Part shown: positions 12,270 to 25,233 of the stretch, in pieces
Position numbering within the stretch: position 1 is the first letter of the stretch
Layout of the letters: each line of letters opens with the position of its first letter
Assembly (NCBI RefSeq): GCF_037975245.1
Contig: NC_092568.1
Coordinates: 15,091,501 to 15,155,500, forward strand
DNA length: 64,000 nt
Source of the DNA: Apostichopus japonicus
Taxonomy: Eukaryota; Echinodermata; Holothuroidea; Aspidochirotida; Stichopodidae
Reading direction: 5' to 3'
Made by a program: the position numbers and the translations under genes
Notes under the pieces: generated by a model
Database searches by the model: none
What the model was told of the DNA's origin: nothing
Seen by the model: the letters and a program-made list of their open reading frames with translations, nothing else

Positions 12270-12720
12270 ACTCACATGAAAAAAATTAAATTGTTCACTT
12301 CATTCCAACTGAGCATTGGGAATGAAGTGAACAGTTAAGTATGAAAAAAATTAAATTGTTCACTTCATTCTAACTGAGCATTGGGAATGAAGTGAACAGT
12401 TAAACATTTTGCAGAAAAATGTTGAGTTGATGAGATACGATAAGTTGCCAATTAAACATTTTGCAGAAAATTTTACAATTGCTCAATTGGGATGAAGTGA
12501 ACAATTGAACATTTTGCCAAAAACATGTCCAATTAACGAGATAAGATAAGTTGTCAAATGAACATTTTGCAGAAAATTTTTCAATTGCTCAGATGGAATG
12601 AAGTGAACAAGTGAACAATTTGCAGCAAAATGTCCAATACACGAGATATGATAAGTTGTCAATTAAACATTTTTCAAAAATTGTTCAATTGCTCAGTTTA
12701 AGCAACTAAGCAATCCAACA
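12270..12720. repeat. hairpin-rich degenerate tandem array, element L
   Basis: Words such as GAAGTGAACA, AACATTTTGCAGAAAA and TTGACAACTTATC alternate in a degenerate ladder of about 100 bp. Two perfect hairpins with 15-base arms (TGTTCACTTCATTCC and its complement) around an 11-base loop lie at 12,293-12,336 and 12,356-12,400, the second with one mismatch. Copy R has only one such hairpin (about 32,907-32,950). Confidence 0.7.
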
Positions 12721-13764
12721 TTTTTCTGTTTGTTTCTTGGGATAAGATTTTATCTTGTTATTTTAACAATTTACTGAAAAATTTCACTTTATGGGCAAAG
12801 TTTTTCTTATGTTGATGGCCATTTTAAGCTTCCGTAGAATAACATTGAGCGTTTTAATTGTATACGTTGTACAGTAGTTTATTAGGCTTTTTTTTTAGAG
12901 TATTCAAAATCACACGAAGTTTTGTATGGTGGAGTATAAGAACCACGAGATACAATTTCTTAATATGACAAGGAAAACGTGGTAAATATGACTGATTAAA
13001 GGTCAAGTTTGACCGAAAATTGTAGGTCACTCACAAATAGCAAGAATTTATGAAAAATGGAGTGCGACAGTCGGAAAAATTAGAGTGCCACAGTCGGAAA
13101 TTCCGTACTCATAAGCGTACGTATACAATTTTAATCTAAGGCTGATGGGTACAGTTTCTTCCTCGTTATGATCCCCCACTATAATTTTCAGTTGATATAT
13201 GTAATCAACATATTATGTTAAATTAAAAGTAAGTATAGGTATCATCAACCTATATATGAAATTGATCGCAGAGTCAATCAGGTGTAATAGATTTAGGGAG
13301 GGGAAATTGATTGTGGGGTGAGGGGCTTCGAGTTCAAATACGTATACTCATCAAAAGTAGTCTGTAATGGCCCCAAATTACGGCATGCTGTAATTGCTGG
13401 AAGTTTTCAAAAAGGTCCTTTCCTGAAGGTGTTCACTCTCCATATTGTTCGCTGACATTATAAACACACACAACAAGATGACTAAATTTCCCAGTTAGGT
13501 AAATTTCCTCCAAGGTGGTTAATAAAACAGTTTAAGAATTTTAACATAAGGTGACCATATTTTAATATGTAGCATATATGGGACCAATAAATCATACTTA
13601 GTATGATAGTAATATTTAGTAGTGTAGGGTCTACTCGTTTGTATTGGGCTTTAACCTAGTGAAGTTGCATATAACAAGGTTTGAACCTAACTGGAGACCA
13701 AAACTTCCCGGTATGTAACACCTTCGAAAAATAAATGAAGAGGCGCGGGAGGGGTGGGAGGTGG
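12721..13764. other. non-coding interior of element L with one dispersed internal repeat
   Basis: AT-rich. At about 13,370-13,570 it holds the first (reverse-oriented) copy of the internal paragraph ending GGAAGTTTTCAAAAAGG. The two near-identical phrases GAGTGCGACAGTCGGAAA and GAGTGCCACAGTCGGAAA lie at 13,060-13,100. No gene is visible. Confidence 0.45.
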
Positions 13765-15480
13765 GGGGTCGGGGGTCGGACAGAGGATTTAAGAAATAAT
13801 GTAATATATTGGCTTCTTAAATAGTGCAGTTCCTAAAGGGTCTACTCGTTTGTACTGGATTTTAATGCCTTCTAAATCGCTTAATTTTCAAACATGTTCT
13901 GTGAAGACTACTATATTTCAGTCATACTTTCCCAAGCGTGGGCACAATTCCCCTAAGCGTGGGCACAATAAAGTTACTGTCACACATGCATGTTAACCAA
14001 TATGTATATGTGTATCTATGTATATGTGTCGGGGGGGGGGGTCGGGGGTCGGAAAGAGGATTCAAGAAAGTATGTAATATATAGGCTTCTTTAATAGTGC
14101 AGTTCCTAAAGGGTCTACTCGTTTGTATTGGGTTTTAATTCCTTCTAAATTGCTTAATTTTCAAACGGTTTCTGTGAAGACTAATATATTTCAGTCATAC
14201 TTTCCCAAGCGTGGGCACAATTCTCCTAAGCGTGGGCACAATAAACAATAAAGTTACTGTCACACATGCATGTTAACAATATGTATATGTGTAAATATGT
14301 ATATGTGTCGAGGGGGTCGGGGGTCGGAAAGAGGATTCAAGAAAGTATGTAATATATAGGCTTCTTAAATAGTGCAGTTCCTAAAGGGTCTACTCGTTTG
14401 TATTGGGTTTTAATGCTTTCTAAATCGCTTAATTTTCGAACAGTTTCTGTGAAGACTACTATATTTCAGTCATACTTTCCCAAGCGTGGGCACAATTCTC
14501 CTAAGCGTGGGCACAATAAAGTTACTGTCAACACATGCATGTTAACAATATGTATATGTGTATATATGTATATGCGTCAGGGGGGGGGGGGGATCGGGGG
14601 TCGGAAAGAGGATTCAAGAAAGTATGTAATATATAGGCTTCTTAAATAGTGCAGTTCCTAAAGGGTCTACTCGTTTGTATTGGGTTTTAATGCTTTCTAA
14701 ATCGCTTAATTTTCGAACAGTTTCTGTGAAGACTACTATATTTCAGTCATACTTTCCCAAGCGTGGGCACAATTCTCTTAAGCGTGGGCACAATAAAGTT
14801 ACTGTCAACACATGCATGTTAACAATATGTATATGTGTTTATATCTATATGTGTCGGGGGGGGGGTCGGGTGTCGGAAAGAGGATTCAAGAAAGTATGTA
14901 ATATATAGGCTTCTTAAATAGTGCAGTTCCTAAAGGGTATACTCGTTTGTATTGGGTTTTAATGCTTTCTAAATCGCTTAATTTTCGAACAGTTTCTGTG
15001 AAGACTACTATATTTCAGTCATACTTTCCCAAGCGTGGGCACAATTCTCCTAAGCGTGGGCACAATAAAGTTACTGTCACAAATGCATGTTAACCAAAAT
15101 GTGTATATATGTATATGTGTCGGGGGGGGGGGTGGGTCGGGGGTCGGAAAGAGGATTCAAGAAAGTATGTAATATATAGGCTTCTTAAATAGTGCAGTTC
15201 CTAAAGGGTCTACTCGTTTGTATTGGGTTTTAATGCCATCTAAATCGCTTAATTTTCGAACAGTTTCTGTGAAGACTACTATATTTCAGTCATACTTTCC
15301 CAAGCGTGGGCACAATTCCCCTAAGCGTGGGCACAATAAAGTTACTGTCACACATGCATGTTAACCAATATGTATATGGGTATATGTGTCAGGGGGGGGG
15401 GGGTCGGGTGTCGGAAAGAGGATTCTAATACAAAGGCTTCTTTAATAGTGCAAAGCGTGGGCACAATAAAGTTACTGTCA
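13765..15480. repeat. about 275-bp minisatellite, six full units, element L
   Basis: Each unit contains a G-tract with GTCGGGGGTCGG, the phrase GGGTCTACTCGTTTGTA, a doublet of AAGCGTGGGCACAAT and a CACATGCATGTTAAC followed by TATATGTGT. Doublets start near 13,935, 14,211, 14,485, 14,762, 15,032 and 15,302, with a partial unit at 15,450 and a diverged outlier near 16,130. Copy R has the inverted array with five full units (30,020-31,590). Confidence 0.85.
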
Positions 15481-15599
15481 CACATGCATGTTAACCAATA
15501 TGTATATGTGTAGTGTATGCGGCTGCGTACATTATACATATGTTGTCTATGTATATATGTTAATCGTACATATGTCTGTATCTGAGACTGTATCTGTGG

Positions 15600-18030
15600 A
15601 CTGTATTGGCCGCAAATTAAGCAACTTGCAATAATTGCTAGGAATGTTCAAAAAAATACTTTCCTTGGAGGTCTTCGCTCTCCAAATTGTTCTTAGACAT
15701 TCTTAATGAACACAAAATATGACTGAATGTCTAGTGAGGTATTTTTTCTTCCAACGAGGTAATATAACCGTTTAAGAATATTGACCAGGGGTGAGGTGAC
15801 CATTTTGAATATATGGCATATATGGGCCAATACAGCATACTTTAATCCTTGTACATAACCTATATTAGTTGCATATAACAAGTTTGAACCTAACTGGACA
15901 CCCAAACTTCTCCCGTAGCAACGTAAACACCTTCGAAAATTAAACGGGTGAGAGGGGGGGGGTCGGAGTGTTTGAAAGAGAATATATGAAAGTATATGAT
16001 GTATAGGCTTTTGTCTCACTTGCATTTTTTTCATGGGGCCTTCTCGTTTGTACATGGTGTAATGCCTTCCAAATTGTTAAATTTAAGAACAGGTTTTATG
16101 ACAACTAGCCTAATATATTTCAATCATACTTTCCCAAGCGTGGGCACAATTCCCTAAGCGTGCATGGCACAATACGGATCATATGTATATATGTGTGTGT
16201 ATAGTGTACGCGGCTGCGTGCAGTACACGTTGTATATGTTCATTTTAATCGTTACGTCTGTATCTAGCCGGTAAGCAATGGGCCCTACCTACAAGTTGTT
16301 TTTCATTCTATATATTAATCTTCGTGGCATTGTTCCACTAATTTTGAGATGAATGTTTGTAAAACGTTTCCATGTTTGAATTCAGAGTTACAATAACATT
16401 ATCTACAATAGAAAATTTTCAATAGAAATGAACGTGGAACACATTTCTGGCGTCAACATGTCTCATTTATTTACACTTGCTTTCTATCGCTGCAACAGAA
16501 ACATTTGCAGCAATGAATAAGAGAGGAAAGGGAGAGCAAAATCGTTATTAAGTTGTCGCATTCCTGCAGTAAAGAGTGCACCGTCTTAACTACAAACTTA
16601 TAAATATATACTTTGTACCTCGTAAAACGTGTTTGGTAAAGTATGTTCTTTACTTTGAATCTTTTACTTGCAATTGTTTAGATTTTACACCCCAATACAA
16701 AACCAGTATATCCCGCTCCAAAGGTTTGCTGTTTTGGCCCCTAATATGCCAGGTATTCAAATATGGTCACCTTTGATACAACAACAAAAATATTGTATTT
16801 GTATTACCACCCTTGAGGAAATTAACATTCAGTCATTTTATGTCTTTAATTTAGAAAGTATGAGAACAATTTGGAAAGTAAAGACCTTCTGGAAGGTAAT
16901 TTTTGTAAACTTCTGGCAGTTATATATAGCGTGCTATAATTTGTGGCATATGCAGACTACCTTTCATCCATTTAGCCACCGACAAATTGCTCAACGGGCA
17001 AGTATTAGCTTTGAAGTTATGTTTTCAGGATCACCGCCCTATAAGTGTGTTATACTTGTGCACATAATGGTAGCAGTGTTATACATATGAGCTGTTAATG
17101 TTACCCTAAAACTGTGGCTTTCTAGGCATTAACCCATCATTTCATGCTCACGACCCGACCTATAGCCAGATTGTTTAACAGGTGAGTTACAACTCCCTGA
17201 TTTAACTAGTAATTAGCTAGGAAGCACATTAACGCAGGAGGATCGCCATCCTTTTGGAAATTTTCCAGTTCATATACACCCTTAATGGGGTATAAGAGAA
17301 TGTATAGCAAACGCTGATACGTGTGCGAAAATTATCAAAGGAGAAAACAACCTCCCCGTGTGAAAAGAAAACAAAGAACAATAAGAAAGCAGACGTTAAT
17401 TCAGTAAGAGTATACTATTACTTTCAAACGTATATAGTATCAGCAGGGAGTTGTTATGCAACTCCCTGGTATTAGTCAGCCATACATTTCGTACGCTATT
17501 CGCGGTCACATTATTAACCCTCCTGTTGTCATGTAAGCAGCTTTGACCGCGTTTGAAAACAAGCGCGTTTTTTCATGCTGGTTTTGCTGTCGTTTGATTG
17601 GAGGATGAACAGCGACTGATCAGGGAGGTCTAAAATATCACCTTCCTGATCAACAGATGAGGGTTGTTCATTGCGGTTTCACAAATTCTCTACAATAAAC
17701 CAATTGGATGCACTGTTCTGTTTGATACAGTATAAGGCAGGCCGTAACGTGTATTTTCATTGTTGTATCTGCATATGCATCAAGAAGCAGATAAACCAAA
17801 CACGTACCATACTAATCGGACATAAATAATAATAATAATTAATAAAAAACGTCAGGCCAACTTACTTTAACACATAAATAATTATACATAAAAAAGGTAG
17901 ACAGACAGATGAGGAGACCCATCTTGTATGTCCATTTACTAGAATTTCAAGAGAACACTTTGTTAAAACCTCTCTTTTTGAAAACTTCTGGCAAGTACTT
18001 TAGCATGCTATCATTACAGACGAACATATA
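15600..18030. repeat. dispersed internal paragraphs of element L
   Basis: A diverged paragraph of about 200 bp (GGTCACC ... CATTCAGTCAT ... GAGAACAATTTGGA ... AAACTTCTGGCA ... GCATGCTATAATT) occurs reversed at about 15,610-15,810 and forward at about 16,740-16,960 and 17,920-18,030, and also reversed at 13,370-13,570. Copy R carries the matching set, with a more complete version at 22,740-22,940. Confidence 0.6.
17180..17660. repeat. set of AACTCCCTG hairpins
   Basis: Three short inverted repeats use related words: GAGTTACAACTCCCTGA at about 17,183, CAGGGAGTTGTTATGCAACTCCCTG at about 17,442-17,466, and GATCAGGGAGGT ... ACCTTCCTGATC at about 17,617-17,650. They are conserved in copy R near 23,740-23,945 and 24,190. 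Function unknown. Confidence 0.5.
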
Positions 18031-18129
18031 ATGAACCGAATTGGCAGATGATTGTCTCGGTAAAAATTACCCGTGGGTATAAATTAAATGTGACGTATAT
18101 GGGCGTTGTAATCATACCGTTATCACGTT

Positions 18130-19041
18130 CTGTGTATTTTTTGAAATTTCCAACGCTTAAGTTAATATTAATCAACTCTTAAATTCCGAATCTTTATTGA
18201 GTCAACGTAAGCGAAGTTGATGTAATCATGCTGTACTGACACTCGTGGTATGTGTATGCTCTGCGCTCGACGCGTAAGTGAATCGTAATCTTCCCGTAAA
18301 TTCCGAATTCAGTGGAGATTACATTCAACGTAAACGCAATGCGTAAGTTGGTGTAATCATGCTGTAATCCCGTGGTGTGCATGCTTCGGAATTTCCGACG
18401 TGTATATCCTAAACATGCCGTACTGTGCCTGTTTCAGGTGAACGAAAATAACTTAAACTTGACGTTTAAGGATTTCGTAATCAATACGTAAACGCTGAAA
18501 TGAACGTAATTGGGTATTTGTAAGTTAATTGTAAATATACAGTAATTTTTTAACTGCACTCGTTTCAGCCAACGTAAATGTTGAAATTTTGTTCATGAGA
18601 TGCAGTCACAGGGTAATATCATTATCGGAAAGATTGACATGAGAATTGTGTCCAGTGTTTTATTTCATGGAACAATCAACGTTAACGTCATGCTTAAGTT
18701 TGTTGTAAACGCGTTGTATCTATGCTACGAGTTTCCGATGTGTAAGATAATCGTAATCCTGTCGTAAATTTCTTCGTGGCGAGATTAAGGTCAACGTAAA
18801 CGTGGAGAAGAAATAAGTTTTAATAAATACGAAAGTAATTATTAACTTCCGATATGTAAGTTGTCATAAACGTAACGGAAATCTGTTGTTCCGTGTTTAC
18901 AATGTTTACGGATGCGTAATCACATCGTAAACGCGTTGTTCCAAAATGTACGGGTTTCCGATGTTTAAGGTGACCGTAAGCAAGACGTAAACATCCAAGG
19001 ACTGTGCTTACGATAACTTAAATGCGTGTCTTTTTCCCGTG
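18130..19041. repeat. subterminal CGTAAACG cluster and inner terminus of L
   Basis: More than fifteen CGTAAACG, CGTAATC, CGTAAATT and GTAAGTT words fill the last 900 bp before the terminal TTTTTCCCGTG. The density mirrors the outer cluster at 150-780 and the inner cluster of copy R at 21,705-22,680. Confidence 0.7.
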
Positions 19042-21041
19042 CCTTTTGTAGCTCTGAGGCAACTTAAGATAATTTATGCTTTCTAGAGCATCCTTCAAGC
19101 AGGGAAGTGTTACTTACTCAGAATGAGATACTACTATCGCTCTTTTTCCAACAATATGTACCTGAAACTCTCATAATCCTCATTAAGAATATCCTTTTAG
19201 GAGTTTGATAAAGACCTCAATAAAACCATGCGGAATTTTCCTTATATAATTCCCCCTGAACTGCTTTCCACGCGCTTTCCACACTTTAAACAGTAGTATT
19301 ATTTATGCTTTAATGTGCATCTTGATACCGCCATAAGTTTAATCTTGTTTGTAAATTACAAATAAAATGGCTGATTCTAATGTTTACAACGGGTTTGTCC
19401 TGAAGACTTATACAGTTGGACTCCATGACACGAATAAAAAGTTACAACAGGAAGCAGACTATGTTCGGTAATATGTTTTACTATGAGAACTTATCTTGAG
19501 CACAATTTCCAGAACCAAGAAACACGTCCTCTCATTTATTATTTAATGAATTAATGAGGTGATACAGAATTTAGAGCGTCAAAGCGCGTCAAAATGCCAA
19601 ATTTATGGATTTCCATCAAACGACTGGCAGTGTAAAGTCAATGGATTATCTTTGCTTAAACGTGTAGCAGACGTCGGTATTTTCTCTCATGATATGTTAA
19701 AGTGAAAACAGGATTATTGTCGGTATGAAGGTAACTGCAAAGAAAATCGTCTAGACATGTCTTCTGGAATCTTCTGTTAATTTCATACCTACTCACTCTC
19801 TTTGTGGTCAGAGATGATAATATCAGTGCAACCGAATCTCTGCAAAATAGAACTTGAGAGAAATATTATGAGTAGTGAATGCCACACTGTAAATCATACA
19901 TAACGTAAATTATCATCTTGAAAGGTTTATGTTTAAGCTCCACTACAAAACTAATTAACATTCACCAGGCATGTTGGTTGAGTGTAGACTGTTAGTGTGG
20001 ACAAATTATAGTAAGCTAGGATATTACAGAAGTTTGATACCGTTTGGTGATCAATTGATTTATGTGTGTATAGTCTGACTGTTTAATGCCAATCGAATAT
20101 TAATTGTCCTGAATCAGGGTCCATGGGGGTTCAAAACACCATCTGTATGACCCAAATGCACTAAAAAATGCGAGCTCACCATTTTAGTAAATGTACTATT
20201 ATACATCATTTTACATGAGGAGAAGAAAATGAGACCCTCCCCCAGGTTTCAGAAAGTATCCCCCACCGATACACACACAAATACATATAGCGATTTTCCA
20301 CAGGGGATCTACCAGAGAAATGGTACCAAAACTCAGTTGCTACATTATCACTTTTATCTTGTTGAAGTTCCTGTCAAAACAGCCAAGTAGTAAAAAGTTC
20401 AGACTTTCTAAGCAGAAAGTTTCCTGTGGTTACAATATCAAAACTGTCCAACACTTTTTTTTGAAAAAGAACACACAATAGGTGATGTCTAGCTGTGGAA
20501 TGTGGTCTTAATTATTTACTCGTCATTTGTTTGAACAAATAAACTGTGTCTGGTTCAGTGAAACAAATATAGACTATTGTCTGGCTATGTACCACTTAAG
20601 AACCAGAGGTGGAACCTTTGCAAGAAATTATATGGAACAGAAACTACTTGCAGATAAACTTGTTAATGGGGACTACACCTACACCTACCTTCATGACCTT
20701 GGCCTTTCTATATGCTTTAAACCTCTGTGGTAATAGTTATACTAAAAAACAAAAGTGTTGACCATTCTACCATGCACTATCAGGTATTTGCATGGTATAA
20801 ATAACAGATATGACACCACTCATTATTGGCACTAACAGCAGAAAATTATTAAATGTTTTAGACATGTTGACCTCATCATCACATTAGTAATGAAATTAAA
20901 AGTTGATGTTTTTGGATGTTTTTTTTCAGGAATCTCCTTAGCATCAGGCCACTTTGAATAGAAGTCACACAGTTTTATTATGCAAAGTCTCTTTTCAGCT
21001 GTCACTGGCAAAGACCAATAAGATCAACACCAACCTGTTAA
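19042..21041. other. unique spacer between the two giant copies
   Basis: Not part of either arm. It opens with CCT, the putative duplication of copy L. A 68-codon open frame at 20,527-20,733 has ordinary composition but no recognisable domain and no clear splice sites. I find no known element in the rest. Confidence 0.5.
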
Positions 21042-21704
21042 GAAAGGGGGTCACCGAGTTAAGCTATTCAAGCTGCTTGGTAAAAAGGATTGGATTATTG
21101 TTCGTGGCAGGCAGAAGCCCAAAAGTTCAGAAAGTAGTTGGTCAGCGCTAAGTTGAAATCGTTTGCTGCAATTCTGCTCATGTATGTACTCTCTATACGT
21201 ATCTTAATAGAAGTGATATTTGTTTATCAAGGAACCGTAATTGTGTTTCCTGGCTCTACCTGGTGACTGGTATCGGTGATTCTAGACATTTTACTTGGTA
21301 ATGATTTTCATTTGTTTTTCTTTGTTTTTCTACCGTACAGAACAGACCCGCAGCAGTTTATACCTGCTGGTGCGGAACATGTGGACGTAACAGGGACCAC
21401 AGAAAGATATGCGGGTAGGTCAACGTTTAACCCGTTTCGTGTTACTCCACAGGGACCGAAATATGGAGTAAGTAACCATGGTCCACAGAACAGATTACAG
21501 TCTTGGGAGGAGCTGCACAGACAGACCAGAATAACTGCTAGAAATAACAGTTGGAGGGGTCAGAGACAGTGGAGACCACAGTCGAACCCGTTCAGCTATA
21601 GGCCACAAGAAAGACTACACGGGGATAATTCTCTCCACAGACAGGACAACTACAGGGTGAATCCAGCAGAACATCCCAGACGAGCCAACGTTTTACCACC
21701 ACAG
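21042..21704 (+). pseudogene. 5' remnant of a Ty3/gypsy element (LTR end and gag start)
   Basis: Positions 21,042-21,325 match the end of the 3' LTR at 45,505-45,775 (shared CACCGAGTT, CAAGGAACCGTAATTG and TTCTAGACATTTTACTTGG). The 5' LTR is truncated, as its upstream part is missing. An open frame then runs from about 21,340 to the CACGGG end of copy R. It is Arg/Gln/Asn-rich with repeated Pro and is probably the N-terminal region of Gag. Gag resumes beyond copy R at 39,796, with an internal segment missing. Confidence 0.72.
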
Positions 21705-22680
21705 CACGGGAAAAAGACACGCATTTAAGTTATCGTAAGCACAGTCCTTGGATGTTTACGTCTTGCTTATGGTCACCTTAAACATCGGAAACCCGTACAT
21801 TTTGGAACAACGCGTTTACGATGTGATTACGCATCCGTAAACATTGTAAACACGGAACAACAGATTTCCGTTACGTTTATGACAACTTACATATCGGAAG
21901 TTAATAAATACTTTCGCATTTATTAAAACTTATTTCTTCTCCACGTTTACGTTGACCTTAATCTCGCCACGAAGAAATTTACGACAGGATTACGATTATC
22001 TTACACATCGGAAACTCGTAGCATAGATGCAACGCGTTTACAACAAACTTACGCCAAACTTAAGCATGACGTTAACGTTGATTGTTCCATGAAATTAAAC
22101 ACTGGACACAATTCTCATGTCAATCTTTCCGATAATGATATTACCCTGTGACTGCATCTCATGAACAAAATTTCAACATTTACGTTGGCTGAAACGAGTG
22201 CAGTTAAAAATTTACTGTATATTTACAATTAACTTACAAATACCCAAATACGTTCATTTCAGCGTTTACGTATTGATTACGAAATCCTTAAAGTCAAGTT
22301 TAAGTTATTTTCGTTCACCTGAAACAGGCACAGTACGGCATGTTTAGGATATACACGTCGGAAATTCCGAAGCATGCACACCACGGGATTACAGCATGAT
22401 TACACCAACTTACGCATTGCGTTTACGTTGAATGTATTCTCCACTGAATTCGGAATTTACGGGAAGATTACGATTCACTTACGCGTCGAGCGCAGAGCAT
22501 ACACATACCACGAGTGTCAGTACAACATGATTACATCAACTTCGCTTACGTTGACTCAATAAAGATTCGGAATTTAAGAGATGATTAATATTAACTTAAG
22601 CGTCGGAAATTTCAAAAAATACACAGAACGTGATTACGGTATGATTACAACGCCCATATACGTCACATTTAATTTATACC
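21705..22680. repeat. inner terminus and subterminal cluster of R
   Basis: It begins with CACGGGAAAAAGACACG and continues with dense CGTTTACG, GATTACG, AACTTACG and AATTTACG words, the mirror image of 18,130-19,041. Confidence 0.7.
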
Positions 22681-22829
22681 CACGGGTAATTTTTACCGAG
22701 ACAATCATCTGCCTATTCGGTTCATTATATGTTCGTCTGTAATTATAGCATGCTAAAGTACTTGCTGGAAGTTTTCAAAAAGAGAGGTTTTAACTCTTCC
22801 AAAGTGTTCTCTTGAAATTCTAGTAAATG

Positions 22830-23465
<636 letters not shown>

Positions 23466-24998
23466 GATCTCCTCATCTGTCTGTCTAACTTTTTTATGTA
23501 TAATTATTTATGTGTTAAAGTAAGTTGGCCTGACGTTTTTTATTATTTATTATTATTATTTATGTCCGATTAGTATGGTACGTGTTTGGTTTATCTGCTT
23601 CTTGATGCATATGCATGCAGATACAACAATGAAAATACACGATACGGCTTGCCTTATACTGTATCAAACAGAACAGTGCATCCAATTGGTTTATTGTAGA
23701 GAATTTGTGAAACCGCAATGAACAACCCTCATCTGTTGATCAGGGAGGTGATATTTTAGACCTCCCTGATCAGTCGCTGTTCATCCTCCAATCAAACGAC
23801 AGCAAAACCAGCATGAAAAAACGCGCTTGTTTTCAAACGCGGTCAAAGCTGCTTACATGACAACAGGAGGGTTAATAATGTGTTCGCGAATAGCGTACGA
23901 AATGTATGGCTGACTAATACCAGGGAGTTGCATAACAACTCCCTGCTGATACTATATACGTTTGAAAGTAATAGTATACTCTTACTGAATTAACGTCTGC
24001 TTTCTTATTGTTCTTTGTTTTCTTTTCACACGGGGAGGTTGTTTTCTCCTTTGATAATTTTCGCACACGTATCAGCGTTTGCTATACATTCTCTTATACC
24101 CCATTAAGGGAGTATATGAACTGGAAAATTTCCAAAAGGATGGCGATCCTCCTGCGTTAATGTGCTTCCTAGCTAATTACTAGTTAAATCAGGGAGTTGT
24201 AACTCACCTGTTAAACAATCTGGCTATAGGTCGTGTCGTGAACATGAAATGATGGGTTAATGCCTAGAAAGCCACAGTTTTAGGGTAACATTAACAGCTC
24301 ATATGTATAACACTGCTACCATTATGTGCACATGTATAACACACATATAGGGCGGTGATCCTGAAAACATAACTTCAAAGCTAGTACTTGCCCGTTGAGC
24401 AATTTGTCGGTGGCTAAATGGATGAAAGGTAGTCTGCATATGCCACAAATTATAGCACGCTATATATAACTGCCAGAAGTTTACAAAAATTACCTTCCAG
24501 GAGGTCTTTACTTTCCAAATTGTTCTCATACTTTCTAAATTAAAGACATAAAATGGCTGAATGTTAATTTCCTCAAGGGTGGTAATACAAATACAATATT
24601 TTTTTTTTGTATCAAAGGTGACCATATTTGAATACCTGGCATATTAGGGGCCAAAACAGCAAACCTTTGGAGCGGGATATACTGGTTTTGTATTGGGGTG
24701 TAAAATCTAAACAATTGCAAGTAAAAGATTCAAAGTAAAGAACATACTTTACCAAACACACTGTAAACATTAGTTAGTCACGGATGGCAAAAATCTAGTC
24801 ACAGTGACTAGAGTTAGCTAGTCATTACCAATTCGTTAGTTGCAGACCAATTTGCATGGTCGTTCGACTAACATAAATTAGTCACATAAATTTGTACGAA
24901 CTTTGTTGACACTCACTATGCATGTCATGTATGTAAGCGTGACGAGAATATTCTAGTCTTCTGTTTGTTTACTTTCTATAACCTTCAGCTTTGACCAA

Positions 24999-25233
24999 TG
25001 ACGTCATTATTTTATCCAATCATCGTACCGTAGCATACCGTGTGCTCAGCTGATCAGAGGACAAAAATTCAGACGACGGCCGGCGATTACATGTATACTG
25101 TATGCACGTACGTCGTACGTCGTACATTGCGGCCATTACCTAACTGCAGATAGAACAGGGCCATCAACAAAATAAGAAGATTCTTAATCATTTAACAAAT
25201 TGTCAGAAGCAGTTTCAAAATGTGGTCAGTTAG
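24999..25233 (+). promoter_or_regulatory. promoter-like region and possible first exon inside the CACTG element
   Basis: A palindromic CRE word TGACGTCA (24,999-25,006) lies between two CCAAT boxes (24,995 and 25,016). About 200 bp downstream an ATG at 25,220 is followed by a strong donor (AG then GTAAGT at 25,234). This looks like a Pol II promoter and first exon, perhaps captured from the host. Function is inferred from words only. Confidence 0.35.

Larger units (their letters stand above)
135..19041 (+). mobile_element. giant non-coding DNA element, copy L
   Basis: A unit of 18.9 kb bounded by CACGGGAAAAA at 135 and TTTTTCCCGTG ending at 19,041. Its sequence reappears as the reverse complement at 21,705-39,795 (copy R), at roughly 95% identity or better in the stretches I compared by eye. 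Removing the 5.3-kb LINE at 5,736-11,068 leaves about 13.6 kb of original element. Both ends carry clusters of CGTAAACG-like words, as expected of transposase-binding subterminal repeats. The only coding trace is a fossil gene at 2,355-3,744, so the element must have been moved in trans. CAC...GTG termini with a short duplication are seen in CACTA-like and related superfamilies, but I cannot assign it. The orientation sign is arbitrary. Confidence 0.8.

Noticed and set aside
14398-14908. Two similar 77-83-codon frames, apparently a repeated protein
   Set aside because: They lie in successive units of the 275-bp minisatellite and end at its G-tract; similarity reflects the repeat.
13765-15480. 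CRISPR-like array (regular repeats)
   Set aside because: Units are about 275 bp and contiguous without unique spacers, and the genome is eukaryotic.
20527-20733. 68-codon open frame in the spacer
   Set aside because: Ordinary composition but no domain, splice signals or second copy; kept only as a remark.
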